Source: Capronia americana | Taxonomy: Eukaryota > Ascomycota > Eurotiomycetes > Chaetothyriales > Herpotrichiellaceae | DNA: 64,000 nucleotides | Reading direction: 5' to 3' | Assembly (NCBI GenBank): GCA_016110215.1 | Contig: JADWQD010000004.1 | Span: 1,364,001-1,428,000, forward strand | Shown: in pieces, positions 1 through 10,751 of the stretch | Layout: the number at the start of each line of letters is the position of its first letter | Position numbering within the stretch: position 1 is the first letter of the stretch | The notes under the pieces: generated by a model | Databases searched by the model: none | The model's input: the letters and a program-made list of their open reading frames with translations, nothing else | What the model was told of the DNA's origin: nothing | Made by a program: the position numbers and the translations under genes

Positions 1-963
1 TTGCAAAATTGCCAGATTGTTATGACGGCCTTTCTGGGAGCCTGCAAACCGCGTACAACTGGACTGTCACCGTTCCTCAGAACGGTTTGAGCGGGTCACT
101 TGGCCAAGGAGGGGAACTATTCAACGTGAAATTCAATTCCCAGGGGAACACACCGCAATATGCGGCGGCATTTGTCAACTTTCAGCGATCCCCCAATGCT
201 GATTTCACACCCTTTCAGACTACTTACGGCAACCCTACATTCCTCAATCTCGACAACACCGCCGAAGCTTGGCCGGTCGGTTGGGTGGTTGTGCCTGAGA
301 ACTATACAGACAATGACTTTGTATGTTGACGCTCTCTTCCACAATGCTTGAATTCGGCAGCGATCTGTTGGACGTTTTTGATTCTGACGTGGTCACCACA
401 GGTCTATCTTGTTCTGCAAGGCGGACAGCACCCAGTAAGCAACACCTCAAGTTGTTAAACATGCCATATTTACACAGGTGTTCCAGATCCATCTGCACGG
501 TCACGATTTTGCGATCCTTGAATACGAAGCTGACGCAAATTTTACTGTGCACCCTTGGAAGGCGCCCTATATTGGTCCCATGAGGCGTGATGTTGTGCTC
601 CTACCTCCGGACGGCTATGCTGTCATCGCCTTCAAAACCGACAATCCAGGTGCCTGGTTAATGCACTGTCACATTGCGTGAGATTCCGGTGATCAATGAG
701 GTCAGGGAATTTGTTTGCTGACACGAGCATTGAACAGGTTCCACGCCTCTGGGGGACTGAGTCTCCAAATCATGGAGCGACAGGCCGATGCCAATGCCAT
801 TTGGCAACCAGGAAACTCCGCCGCGCTCTCGGTGGCCAATCGACTCTGCTCAAGCTGGAATTCATGGGCTTACGACTGCAGAAACTACTGGCCGGGAAAT
901 ATCAACGGATCTTATCCGGCATGCGACAATGCTACTCTACTCCAGAATGACTCTGGGGTCTGA
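1..963 (+). CDS. Laccase (multicopper oxidase), 3' part, cut by the window edge
   Basis: This is the C-terminal part of an ascomycete laccase, a secreted copper enzyme that oxidises phenols using O2. Exons read 1-320, 402-434, 478-677 and 738-963; all three introns are GT-AG and the joined frame is open. Visible copper ligands are the HLHGHDF motif opening exon 3 and HCHIAFH across the last intron (two type 3 His, the type 1 Cys and His). The position after HCHIA is Phe, where Trp is common in the family. The protein ends in DSGV, the C-terminal plug typical of asco-laccases, so the 3' end is secure. The N-terminal cupredoxin domains and signal peptide lie outside the window. It sits 3'-to-3' with the first aromatic monooxygenase. 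It may be a cluster member or an unrelated neighbour. Confidence 0.9.
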
Positions 964-1731
964 CCTGTGAAGCCTAAGCTGCACCGCTTGAATAAGGGGA
1001 TAGTTCGAATTACTCTAAGACTGTTAGGACTTGGAGCAATTTATACACGGAATCTGCATCCGGGATTGTCGAGGACGTTGTCTTTGCAAAACTGCAGCCT
1101 ATGCACTAATGTCAAGGGGACGGCATGTTACGAGGGGACGTTTATACGGCCACCTGGGACCCGGGTATGGAATATTGAGCGAGCCAAGCAGCCTCGTTGG
1201 CAAGGCTGAGAAGGTTAGACGTGGCCGGTACAGGACGTAACCATTGTACTGCGATGGACTGCATCAGACTGTCGCAGTCCACTACGGAGCACAGTCAATA
1301 CATAGATATATAGGCATGGACTGACCCCGTGGGTGTCAGTCCGTAGTCAATCAGTTATATTCTAACCCCTAGAGTAGGCGCTCTTTCTAGGGAGGAGTGG
1401 GAGAAGATGCATTGTGATCCTTGCTACGCGTCCTTGAGGCGCCCATACTTGGGGCAGTGAAGCCGGCATATGAGAGAGGGGAGTCACCTCCAAAAGCTGC
1501 AACTTGCGTTGAACTGTAAATATCTCACAGAGAACAACTGCAATTGACACTGACCGCCGTTCAGCGTCGATGACCTCTCACTATATCCCTCGCTCGCCTG
1601 ATAAAAGCTCGTCGAAACAAAATCTAGCATTTCTCGACCTACCTCCAGTCTGGTCTTGGAGCCCTTGCCGGAGGTACTTCTCTCCTTCTCTCTACAAAAT
1701 GGCTTACTTCCAAACCTCGCACCTTCATCGG
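964..1731. other. Intergenic between two convergent 3' ends
   Basis: No supported gene. The short ORFs here have no recognisable domain. The only structure I see is a pair of matched inverted repeats, listed separately. Confidence 0.6.
1256..1342. repeat. Two matched inverted repeats, 7-bp arms, 11-bp spacers
   Basis: Arms GGACTGC (1256-1262) and GCAGTCC (1274-1280) form one inverted repeat. GGACTGA (1318-1324) and TCAGTCC (1336-1342) form a second. Both have an 11-bp spacer and share six of seven arm bases, so they look like two copies of one element 62 bp apart. They lie between the laccase and monooxygenase 3' ends. Function is unknown; 3'-end hairpins or paired protein-binding sites are possible. 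Confidence 0.5.
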
Positions 1732-3766
1732 CTATACCGCCACCTGCCAAGCAGACATCTTCTCAATGTTATCGTGGTTGGCGTTTCCTATGGTCGCGGT
1801 AAACCCGGACCTCTTCACGAACGCGGTCTGTTCCTGTTGGAAAGCTTCAGCCTCTCCAAGGTCTGTCGACGTCTCTCGGCCCACCGAGATCCGCAGGATA
1901 GTGGCAATATTGGTGGGCACCTGCCCATCGGCATTGGCACGCCAGGCGACCATGTCGTCTGGTCGAACGAGGACCGCCTCACGCTCCCACAACTTGTAGG
2001 CGTATTTCTCGTCTGGTAGGTGGATCATCTGGACGGCAATGTTCTGCGACTTCGCCTCCGGCTCGAAGGCGTCGATGAATTTCCTGTCCACGGTGAAATC
2101 AACCAAGGAGAACGCGGGACCGAACAGGTCGAAGATGCTTGTCTTGTTGTCATCGAGGAAAACATGGGGAGGTCGTGCTCCGGGCCATGTTGAAGCGATA
2201 TAATCCCGAGGTGTCCACTCAGGCTCATTCACTTTGTGGTCGGGCACGACAATAGGTGAGTGGTTATATCGGTAGCCCATTTCAATCCCGAGGAATTTGT
2301 TCTCGCCATCGTTTTGCTGTAAATGGTCGCGTATCCGCTGGCGAAGGTGTTGGCCTTCATCGGTTTGCGCGAACAGGGCTCGTGGATGGGCTTGCTGCAC
2401 CCACTCCACGTAAGTGGCATGCGTTTGGCGATGTACTCCAGAGCACTCAATGTTGCGTACAGCGACAGGACGACGCTCCAACTCGTATGAGTCGAGAAGA
2501 TACTCCCCTCCCCATCCAGAGATAACCGCGGCAAGCTTCCACGCGATATCGACACTGTCGCCAACGGCTGTGTTGTAACCATAACCACCCGTCGGAATAT
2601 TCTGATGTGCCGAGTCACCGCTCAAGAAGACCCTTCCGCCAGTAGAGCGATATCTATCGGCGATACAGATGTTGGGACGCCAGGAGCTGGTGACCAGGAT
2701 TTCTTCCACATTAACAGGATACGGGATGCCAGTCGACCCGCCGAGTACCTCTGCGATAGTCTCATACGGATCCAACTTGGAATGGTCGACATCCAAGCCA
2801 ATGGGCTGGTGAACCGTCCAGGTGTCGACCTCGTTTTGGGAGATAAGCGCCGCGCCGGTGGTAAAGAAGATGTGCCAAAATTGTCCGCACTTTCGAAGCC
2901 GAGCCAAGTCTGTTGATCTGAAGTGCACCAGGTAGAACGCCGCGGAGCTGGAGCAGCGTCGTTAGTCCCTAGTCGAAGCACAGGCGTCGAGCTACTCACA
3001 TTGGACCACCAACCAAGCTCCCTCCGATGCTGCGTCTCACGCGGCTCCCAGCACCGTCGCAGCCTATCACATACTTGCTTCTGACCATAACGGCCTCGGA
3101 AGAAGATCCAGCCGCTGAAAACCGTGATAGGACGCAGTCGTCGTTTTCTTGGAGGGATTCAAACTTGCAGCCAAAGCGGGAGTCCACCATCGGCTCCTTC
3201 TCAATCAGTTGTTTGAACTCCTTCTCGAAGATTGCTTGCGAGCAACGTTGATATGGTTCTCGTGGTTGCTTCCCGTCATTCCGCCGTTTGATCTGTTCCC
3301 TCCACTCATCAGGGGAGGGCATTGACTATCGACTGTCAGCAGATGATTTTCATGCCATCACTGCGGCATACCCATTTAGTGATGACTTCCCCACCTTCAG
3401 AAAGACCAGAGCTGAAGAGAGAATCAAAGGAGTAGTCAGTTGGCACACCTGTCCGAGTTAATGTCTCGTAGGTGAGACTGGACTGCCTGACGCCTCACCT
3501 ATCTGTCTAAGCTTTTCATCAATTCCAAGTCGCTTGAACATCTCCATGGTCCTGCAATTTGTAATGTTCATTTTCGGATACGGGGTTGTTTCGGGGTTCC
3601 TTTCCATCAACGTGCAGGCGATGCCATGTTTTGCAAGGCTGAGGGCTGCGATGAGGCCAGCGGGCCCTGCGCCCACAATCAGAACAGGCGTTTCGAGGAT
3701 CTGTGTCTGGGTGAATCCAGTCAGCGCATTGTTTTCCTCGACCAAGAAGCTGCCAGGACATACCAT
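1732..3766 (-). CDS. FAD-dependent aromatic (phenol-type) monooxygenase, paralogue 1
   Basis: This is a class A flavoprotein hydroxylase of the TfdB/MhpA/PheA family, which hydroxylates phenolic rings ortho to an existing hydroxyl using NAD(P)H and O2. Exons on the minus strand are 3766-3764, 3700-3499, 3448-3372, 3325-3000 and 2947-1732, giving 607 residues. Motifs are GAGPAG (FAD, about residues 11-16), GCDGAGSRVR (DG motif, about 182-191) and a GDSAHQNIPTGGYGYNTA block (FAD ribityl, about 313-330). The first coding exon is only ATG: GTATGT follows at once, a GCTGAC branch site precedes the CAG acceptor, and the paralogue at 15.2-17.8 kb has the same arrangement. Read-through would add 21 in-frame residues, so it cannot be excluded here. 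It is divergent from the aldehyde dehydrogenase. The exact substrate is unknown. Confidence 0.88.
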
Positions 3767-4282
3767 GGTAAACAGAGAGGTTAGGCAAGATCGGTCCTCA
3801 CGATGGGGCCAGGGAGACCTGGGAAGTCTATGGCCTCTTCGTGGCTGCGGCTTGCAATCAGTGTTTCACAATGGAGGAAATGAGCAATGCAAACAATTCA
3901 AGGCATCAACGACCCTTGTGATATGCTGTCTGTGGGTGGGGCGGGAATTCTCCATCGCCGGGCGGACAGGAAATCCCCAAACTCCATGATCCCACGAAAC
4001 CGGAGTTTCAAACTAGGAGGCTGTAACCTGCGCTCCACGTCGCTGGTTACCCGAGGAGCCCGAAGTCCGTCCTCGGGAGGTCTGAGATACGCCGCCAGAA
4101 GCATTTGACGGCCGCGAGGAAAATCCGCCTCCGCTTTGTCGCGAAGGTTGAAACATGAGCGGCTCGTTCTGTTCTTCAGTCCCCTATTTTGTGCGAGCAT
4201 TATCCTGGCAAGACAAGAGAACAGTCGACACCCGATAAGGAATACCATTCTGGTCCACAGATTCGGAGCTACCCCGGTAATC
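3767..4282. promoter_or_regulatory. Divergent promoter, monooxygenase 1 / aldehyde dehydrogenase
   Basis: These 516 bp separate two start codons on opposite strands and should drive both genes, which suggests co-regulation. A long inverted repeat listed separately lies inside. No other gene is supported. Confidence 0.6.
4050..4077. promoter_or_regulatory. 8-bp inverted repeat with 12-bp spacer in the shared promoter
   Basis: CCCGAGGA (4050-4057) and TCCTCGGG (4070-4077) are perfect inverted arms around 12 bp. They include CCG and CGG triplets in inverted order, the kind of half-site a Zn2Cys6 dimer binds. The regulator encoded at 20.4-22.8 kb is a candidate binder; that link is inference. 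Confidence 0.45.
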
Positions 4283-5746
4283 ATGGGGAATGCAGACACA
4301 GTCGGCGAGGTTGCTCAGTTCAAAGGCGACCGCCCGAGCATAGTGCCTTTGTGGCTTGATGGTTATCAGGTAAAGACCTCGCGGACCTTCGAGGTCGTAT
4401 CTCCAGCCACCGGCGAACATCTCTGGCTTTCGTCGACGGCCTCGAGACGCGATGTGGAAGCTGCCGTCGAATCGAGCCAAAAGGCTTTTACGAGCTGGTC
4501 CAAGACCAAGCCAAACGAGCGACGAGACATTATCTTGCGTGCGGCAGATATCCTCACGCGCCGCAAGGACGAACTCTATCACTACACCAGCAACGAGACA
4601 GGGGTTGGGGAGAAGGCATTCAGCAAGGACCACGAATTGGCCATCCAATGTTGCAAGAGTGTGGCCGGGCTGATTCAGACGGTGAACGGGTTTCTTCCCA
4701 CGCTGGAAGAAGAGGGCATGGAAGGCCTCGTCTACCGACAACCATACGGCGTCGTCTTGGGAATCGCCCCCTGGAATGCTCCATGCATATTGGGCGTACG
4801 CGCCTTGGTCATGCCTTTGGCGGCCGGGAACACGGTGATTCTCAAGGGGCCTGAAGCCGCCCCCGCTATTTATTGGGCCATCGCCGCCGCGTTCCATGAG
4901 GCCGGGCTTCCTGCCGGATGTCTTAATACTATTATTCACCAACCATCCGACGCCTCCGAGATCACCACGGCACTCATCTCGCATCCGCTGGTGAAGAAGG
5001 TGAACTTTACTGGCTCGTCAGCCGTTGGTGCCATCCTGGCGAGCCTGGCCGGTAAATACCTCAAACCAGTGCTCATGGAACTTGGAGGGAAAGCACCGGC
5101 AATCGTCTGTGAGGACGCCGATCTCTACAAAGCCGCGATGGGCTGTGCCACGGGCGCTTTCATCCACAGTGGCCAGGCTTGCATGGCCACCGAACGGATT
5201 ATCATCCACGAGAAAGTGGCCGATGCATTCAAGAAGATATTAAAGACCACCGTCGAGCGGCTCTTCCATGGCAAGCCGTTGAACCTGGTCAGCAAACTCC
5301 CTGTCCAGAAGAACAAGCAGTTGCTGGCCGACGCGTTGTCCAAAGGTGCCGAAATCTTGTACGGCGAGCCAGAATTCAGGGATGACATTGCCAGCATGAA
5401 GCCAATCGTGGTCGACAGAGTCAATCCGACCATGGATATCTACCACACCGAGTCGTTCGGCCCGTCCGTGAGTGTCCTAACCGTTCGCAGCGACGAGGAA
5501 GCCATAGCAATCGCCAACGACACGCCCTACGGCTTGGCGTCTGCCGTCTACACGGAAGATCTCAAGCGAGGCTTGAGGATCGCCAGGGCCATAGAGACCG
5601 GCGCCGTCCACATCAATAGTATGAGTGTCCACGACGAAGCGGCCCTTCCTCATGGAGGTGTCAAAAACAGCGGCTTTGGAAGATTCAACTGCCGCGAAGG
5701 TTTCGAGGAATGGGTCTACACCAAGATTGTAACGTGGAAGGAATGA
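4283..5746 (+). CDS. Aldehyde dehydrogenase, salicylaldehyde/vanillin dehydrogenase-like
   Basis: This is an NAD(P)-dependent aldehyde dehydrogenase that oxidises an aldehyde to the acid. A single exon gives 487 residues, a normal family length. The start at MGNADTVGE is chosen because the in-frame extension upstream has no family resemblance. The general base Glu is at about 266 (MELGGKAP) and the nucleophile Cys at about 300 (GQACMATER), with the canonical 34-residue spacing. The cofactor segment PWNAP and the NFTGSSAVG motif are present. The GQACMATER context resembles the salicylaldehyde/vanillin dehydrogenase branch. It shares a promoter with monooxygenase 1. In a meta-cleavage route it could oxidise a ring-cleavage semialdehyde; aromatic aldehyde oxidation is equally possible. 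Confidence 0.92.
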   Translation: MGNADTVGEVAQFKGDRPSIVPLWLDGYQVKTSRTFEVVSPATGEHLWLSSTASRRDVEAAVESSQKAFTSWSKTKPNERRDIILRAADILTRRKDELYHYTSNETGVGEKAFSKDHELAIQCCKSVAGLIQTVNGFLPTLEEEGMEGLVYRQPYGVVLGIAPWNAPCILGVRALVMPLAAGNTVILKGPEAAPAIYWAIAAAFHEAGLPAGCLNTIIHQPSDASEITTALISHPLVKKVNFTGSSAVGAILASLAGKYLKPVLMELGGKAPAIVCEDADLYKAAMGCATGAFIHSGQACMATERIIIHEKVADAFKKILKTTVERLFHGKPLNLVSKLPVQKNKQLLADALSKGAEILYGEPEFRDDIASMKPIVVDRVNPTMDIYHTESFGPSVSVLTVRSDEEAIAIANDTPYGLASAVYTEDLKRGLRIARAIETGAVHINSMSVHDEAALPHGGVKNSGFGRFNCREGFEEWVYTKIVTWKE

Positions 5747-7254
5747 TCGAGCGTTGTATCGTTACCAGTTTTCCAATGGTACGTTGTTGAGGAATAGTTC
5801 TCGCTTCGCGAATCTCACAGAAACGTCTTTTCGAGACCGTGGCTGTTCGCAACGACCAAAGGTGGGATTCATAGGTAATCACGGTGCGGCGATGTCAGTG
5901 TTCCTGAATTGTCGACATTCGTCGAAGATTGCGCAGGGACACAATGTTCACCAAGGTTGAGAACTGTAACACACCACGAGAGAAAGCTACACTTTGTCCT
6001 CGTCGTTATTGCGATCGGTATCTAACCCGGACCCGTGGCGCTGAAACAAGACCAGGTATTCGATGATGCATTATTGTCTACCCACTTTCTCTCCACGAAA
6101 TTGTCGACGGTGAGGGAGCTGAATAAGGACGGCCCGATCTGTTCAAATGACTGTTTTCGGTCAATCCATGGCTTCTGCTCCTTTCCTCTTTTCCCCGAGT
6201 ATGTTGGACCCATTATCACGAACCAGAACCAGAGCCAACGCCAGGACAAAGACCCAGGACCGGGACCGGAGCCCGAGCGAGTCTCCCCACCTGACCGCTA
6301 CAGTACACCTAGAAGCATTGAGACCTGTTTACTACCTAGAACAATCCATATTTGTCCACGCCGAACAATAGGATCTTCCATATCTGCATACGGAGGTTTC
6401 CGAGGACCCAGGGGAGTTCACGCAGAACCCGCGCGCTTTCCATTTCCCGCCGCATTTCCCGCCTCGCCCATTCTCCCGAAATGTGAGGGAGGGGGTAGAA
6501 TGTGGGTCGGCGGCGGCGGCGGCGGCGGCGTTACCTGCCCGCCCGCACTCCGTAATACCCTCTACAGCTACTCCTTCTTTTTACTCACCCCCATGGTGTT
6601 CATCCAGATCATCTATTACCCTCGAGCACCATTTCCTACAAATCATACTTATTGGTCAAAAAGAGAGCCGGATCGAGTCGATAGCGGCGCTGGAGTCCGC
6701 ACTACGGTTCCGGATGGAGGTTCGGCGTTGCGTTGTATTCAGGCATGGATATCTACGTAAGTATTATGTATGTACTATCCCATCTGCATGGAGACGGTGG
6801 ATCTTGTCCAAATGTACAGCACCTGGCGCGTGTACGTACGAGTATTTGTCTGGCAGGGCGACGGCTCAGCATTGCATATGTAGATTAGGTTACTCGGTAC
6901 TGTGTCTACGTTCTATTATTCTGCGGGCGGGGTTGTTTCTTTGCACAAAGGCGTGCTGTGCTGCCCGCGTCCCCGTCAATGCGGCGGGAGCGGGATTCAA
7001 GGCGGGAAATTCCACATTTCCCATTCCGGCCGGCGGATCTTTTGGGAGCTCGGATTCCGCGGTAAGACTAAATTACAACCCCACGGGGAAAGGGGGGAGT
7101 GGAATGGCGCTTGCCCCGGATCGAGATGTACGTAGTATATGAACAGGCGCCGTGGAATGGAAACGAATAGCATTATTCTGGCTGGCTACTGACTATCTAT
7201 ACGTCGGTGACCATAGCACTATATACTTCGTCCGGGGGATTGACATCGCCCACG
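5747..7254. other. Intergenic / upstream region of the MFS exporter
   Basis: About 1.5 kb with no supported gene. It has GC-rich stretches and a (CGG)7 microsatellite near 6508-6530. Overlapping ORFs of 241 and 219 codons run through low-complexity sequence and show no domain. It probably holds the long 5' region of the exporter gene. Confidence 0.55.
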
Positions 7255-9204
7255 ATGCATGCAGCGTCAGAATCTTCCGAGAAGCACCAAGGCTCCGAGC
7301 CACGACAGGCGCAGATCGAGCAGGTGTCCGAACCTGAACAAAACCTGGTCTACGACATGGACCATTTCAATCCCAAACTTCACTGGCGGACGTGGGTTGC
7401 ATTCGGCTCGATTTGTTTGTTCCAGGTGGTGGCGATTGTGGCGCTGCAAGGGCCGCCTGCGGTGGTACGTATGTCAAGCCCCCTCGAAATCAATGCGTTC
7501 AACATGCCCCTGTCTGTGAAATTGTAGCTCTGACTGTCAAGTTGAAGCTCTCATATCTGGGTCGAGCCCTGCATGACCCGGCTTCGCAGACGTGGATCCC
7601 GAATTCGCTATCCTTGGTGCAAGCGGTCCTAGCGCCCGTGTTCTCCTCGGCGTCAGACATCTTTCAGGCTCGTAAATTCCTGCTCTGTGCTGGGTCCGCG
7701 GTGTCGGTGGTTGGCGCTGGAGTCGCAGCCCGATCTCACACCCTGGGCAGCCTCCTTGTGGGACAGACGTTGATCGGGGTCGGTTTCGCCATGCTCCCGC
7801 TGGCGTACGTGGTGCCCAGCGAGATCTTACCACGAAAGTGGCGTCCCTTTGCTCAGGGGCTGCTGAACGTCTTCGCATACTCGGCTGCAGTCCTCGGCCA
7901 GTTGACCATGGGCGCTTTCATCAAGCACGATAACCTCAACGGCTGGCGGAATTTTTACTGGCTCCAAATGGCACTCTGGATCGCCACCGTCGTCGGGATG
8001 GTCGTCGGCTACCGGCCTCCGAAGAGACACACTGTCGTCGGAAGTCTCCCGCTCGGACGGAAAATCGCTAGCTTGGACCTCCCCGGGTGTGCCTTGCTCA
8101 CAATCGGCATGACTCTGCTGTTGGTCGGATTGACCCTCGGCGGAGGCCTGTACAGCTGGTCCAACGTCCGCACGGTGGTGACGCTGGTTCTGGGTTGCGT
8201 CGGCGTTGTGGCATTCGGGCTGTACGAGTGGAAAGGAACGACCACGGGGATCCTTCACCACGACATGTTCCGGGGCGGAAAGTCCAAGGGTCGGACATTC
8301 ATCATCTGCTGCATCCTCATCCTCATCGAAGGCGTTTTAATCTTTGCCTACAGCATCTTCTACCCTCTGCTGTAAGCAAGCTCACCCTTAAAGGAGAAGA
8401 CCGTACCCTGTCCACTAACGTTTGGTAAATAGGGTGACATCGCTCTTTGAGACAGACCCGTTCTTAGCAGTCACCTACATCCAACCCTTTTGGGTTGTTG
8501 GCATTTTCTCGTCGGCTGGTTACGGCATCGTGAGCACCAAGTTCAAGACCATCCGGGAGCCAATGTTCGTAGGCCTCGCAATATACACCGGTGCCGTCGT
8601 CGGCCTTGCCACCATCCAACCGGGGGATTCCTTGAACGCTCTGATCTTCTCGGGCATGGCAGGTCTGGGGTTTGGTGCTCCGCTGGTCCTGATTATCGCC
8701 GGCGTCCAGCTCTCAGTTCCCCATCATCTCATCGCCAGCGCCTCCGCCGTGATCGTGTCCGCTCGATCCCTTTCGGGCACCGCGGCCACCGCCATCTTCT
8801 CGGCAGCCTTCAACGACAAGCTGACGACAAACCTTCCTCGAGACGTTGGCAGAGCTGCTCTTGCGGGTGGCCTGTCCCCGGCGTCAATCCCGCTCTTCGT
8901 CGAAGCCATTGCCACCAGTAACCGAACGGCCCTCTTGCAGGTTCCGGGTGTAACCCCCGCCATCATCGGACTGGGTGTCGCTGCCGCCAAGCAGGCATTT
9001 GCGGACTCATTGCGGGTAGTCTTCATTATCACCGCACCGGTTGGGGGCTTGGCCTTGATCTGCACCTTGTTCCTGGGCGACCTCCGAGAGACAATGAACT
9101 ATCATGTTGACGCGCCTGTGGAGGTGTTACAGGCTAAATCCCCCCAGGCAGCAGGTGAAGGACTTCATGCTACGTCCGCCCATGGCAGACGGAGAGGGGG
9201 GTAG
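7255..9204 (+). CDS. MFS exporter, TRI12/siderophore-type family
   Basis: This is a plasma-membrane major facilitator of the fungal TRI12-like group (14 membrane segments in the family), usually a proton-driven exporter of toxins, siderophores or metabolites. Exons are 7255-7464, 7548-8371 and 8433-9204, giving 601 residues. The first intron ends at the AAG before CTCTCATAT, which restores an open frame and the typical LHDPASQTWIPNS segment; a CTGAC branch site lies just upstream. The start is MHAASESSEK, followed by an acidic cytosolic N-terminus. Family features include the LVGQTLIGVGFAMLPLAY and PSEILPRKWR segments. It follows the dehydrogenase in the same direction. It may export an aromatic intermediate or confer tolerance to the substrate; no substrate can be read from sequence. 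Confidence 0.88.
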
Positions 9205-9565
9205 TTGATATTTGAAGGTTGCGGAAACACTGGATTGGGCCACAGCCAACTAGAGGAGACTTGATTTGGACGCCTCTAAAAGCAGCGGCGTGCCTGAAAA
9301 GTTTAGGCCGCCTAAGGAAGGCGGCAGGCATTCCGGAGCCTTGCGGAATATGCACACGTGATGTCGTCATGCGAGCTCGCGTAACTTTCCCCTTGCATAC
9401 TTAGCCCCGTCGTTAGGGCTGTCACGTGTCAACGCTGTTCATGCGGGGAACCTCGACAATCACAAACACTGAACCGAGCCATTGATTGACTGCGCCAGTG
9501 CGACACCCATCCACGCGTCTCTCGTTACTTGCATCGGCCGCCGCTCCTCGCGTCCCAGACTCAGC
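9205..9565. other. Intergenic, probable promoter of the HIRIP3-like gene
   Basis: 361 bp with no gene seen. It contains a CACGTG hexamer (E-box type) near 9355. Nothing else stands out. Confidence 0.4.
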
Positions 9566-10751
9566 ATGTCCGCGTCTGACTCCGAACTATCGGAAGCGTC
9601 GAAAACCCCTACGCCCCCGGACTATGAACTCGAGAACGCTCTCCGGCGCGCGGTCATCGACGCGCAAAAAGATGAAGTTGACTTCTCTTACAAGTACATA
9701 CGCACGGTGGCGGAAGGGAAGTTGGGGTTGACGCCCGGTTTCTTCAAGAACCACGAGAATTGGAACCAACGGAGTAAACAGGTCATTGAGGAGCAGATGG
9801 TATTACTTGCGCCCTGGACATGCGTGCATATTGTGGGCAGTTGACCGGAAATAGGAAGCCGAACCAGCGTCGCACAGCCCTCCTCCGAAGTCCAAAGCTG
9901 CAGCATCAAAAAACGAGCCCATAAAGCGCAAGTCTGCAGAGAGAGATCCTGCGCCAAAGAAGAGGCAGAAGACCGCGAGGCAAGTTGTCGACCAAGATGG
10001 TTCTGAAGATTTGTCGTCGCCGCTAAGCGACCTTGCTTCCGACTTTGAGGAAGAAGAAGCGCAGCCCAAGAAGAAGCAACGAAAAGCCCCGGCAAAGGTT
10101 CGTGCGACCAAGTCAAAGCCGGCGAAGGTCAAGAAAACAAAGGCTGCCATTTCCGAGGACGACGACCAAGAGAAGAAGGAAAACGATGCCACCGTGGCTG
10201 AAGAAGAGCCCAAACCCGCTGGCATTCCCGTTGACGCCGACCTCTCAGACAGCGAACTGTCGGTGCTAATCGATGAGAAGCCCGCGCCCAGGAAGCGCAA
10301 ACAGAAAGACTCGTCTGGCTCGAAACCCAAGAAAACCACGAAGTCCTCCACACAGGCAAAAGTCGAGGCAGAAGATCCTGACCAAGCCGAGATCAAGCGT
10401 CTGCAAGGCTGGCTAGTGAAATGCGGCATCCGAAAGCTCTGGGGTAAAGAGCTCAAACCCTACGAAACCTCGAAAGCCAAGATCAAGCACCTGAGAGGCA
10501 TGCTCGCCGACGCAGGCATGACAGGACGATACTCGCTGGAAAAGGCGAACCAGATCAAGGAGGCGAGAGAATTGGCGGCTGATATCGAAGCAGTGCAGGA
10601 GGGGGCGGAACGATGGGGAGCTGCAGAGGATGAAGAGGGTAGTCGAGGTGAAAAGGATGTCGATGCCAGGCCACAACCGGGCACGAGGAGGTTGGTCCGA
10701 GGCGCGCGGAACTACGACTTTTTGAGCAGCGATGGTGAAGAGACGGACTGA
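9566..10751 (+). CDS. HIRIP3-like histone-binding chromatin protein
   Basis: The exons 9566-9799 and 9855-10751 give 376 residues. The N-terminus (about 1-78) is a compact helical region resembling a DEK C-terminal-type fold. The middle is long, charged and disordered, rich in Lys/Arg and Glu/Asp runs with several nuclear-localisation-like clusters. The C-terminal block, from about IKRLQGWLVKCGIRKLW to the SLEKANQIKEARE segment, matches the conserved C-terminal domain of HIRIP3 (HIRA-interacting protein 3), which carries a CHZ-type H2A-H2B binding motif. The role is likely nucleosome assembly or histone chaperoning. The intron donor GTATTA is weak, but it gives an in-frame join. It lies inside the catabolic-looking cluster with no obvious link to it. 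The assignment rests on motif resemblance. Confidence 0.75.

Noticed and set aside
4184..4984. 266-codon antisense ORF over the aldehyde dehydrogenase
   Set aside because: It mirrors the coding strand of a clear gene; a by-product of GC-biased codon use.
6035..7142. Two overlapping ORFs of 241 and 219 codons upstream of the MFS gene
   Set aside because: They pass through a CGG microsatellite and low-complexity sequence, have no domain, and overlap each other in different frames.
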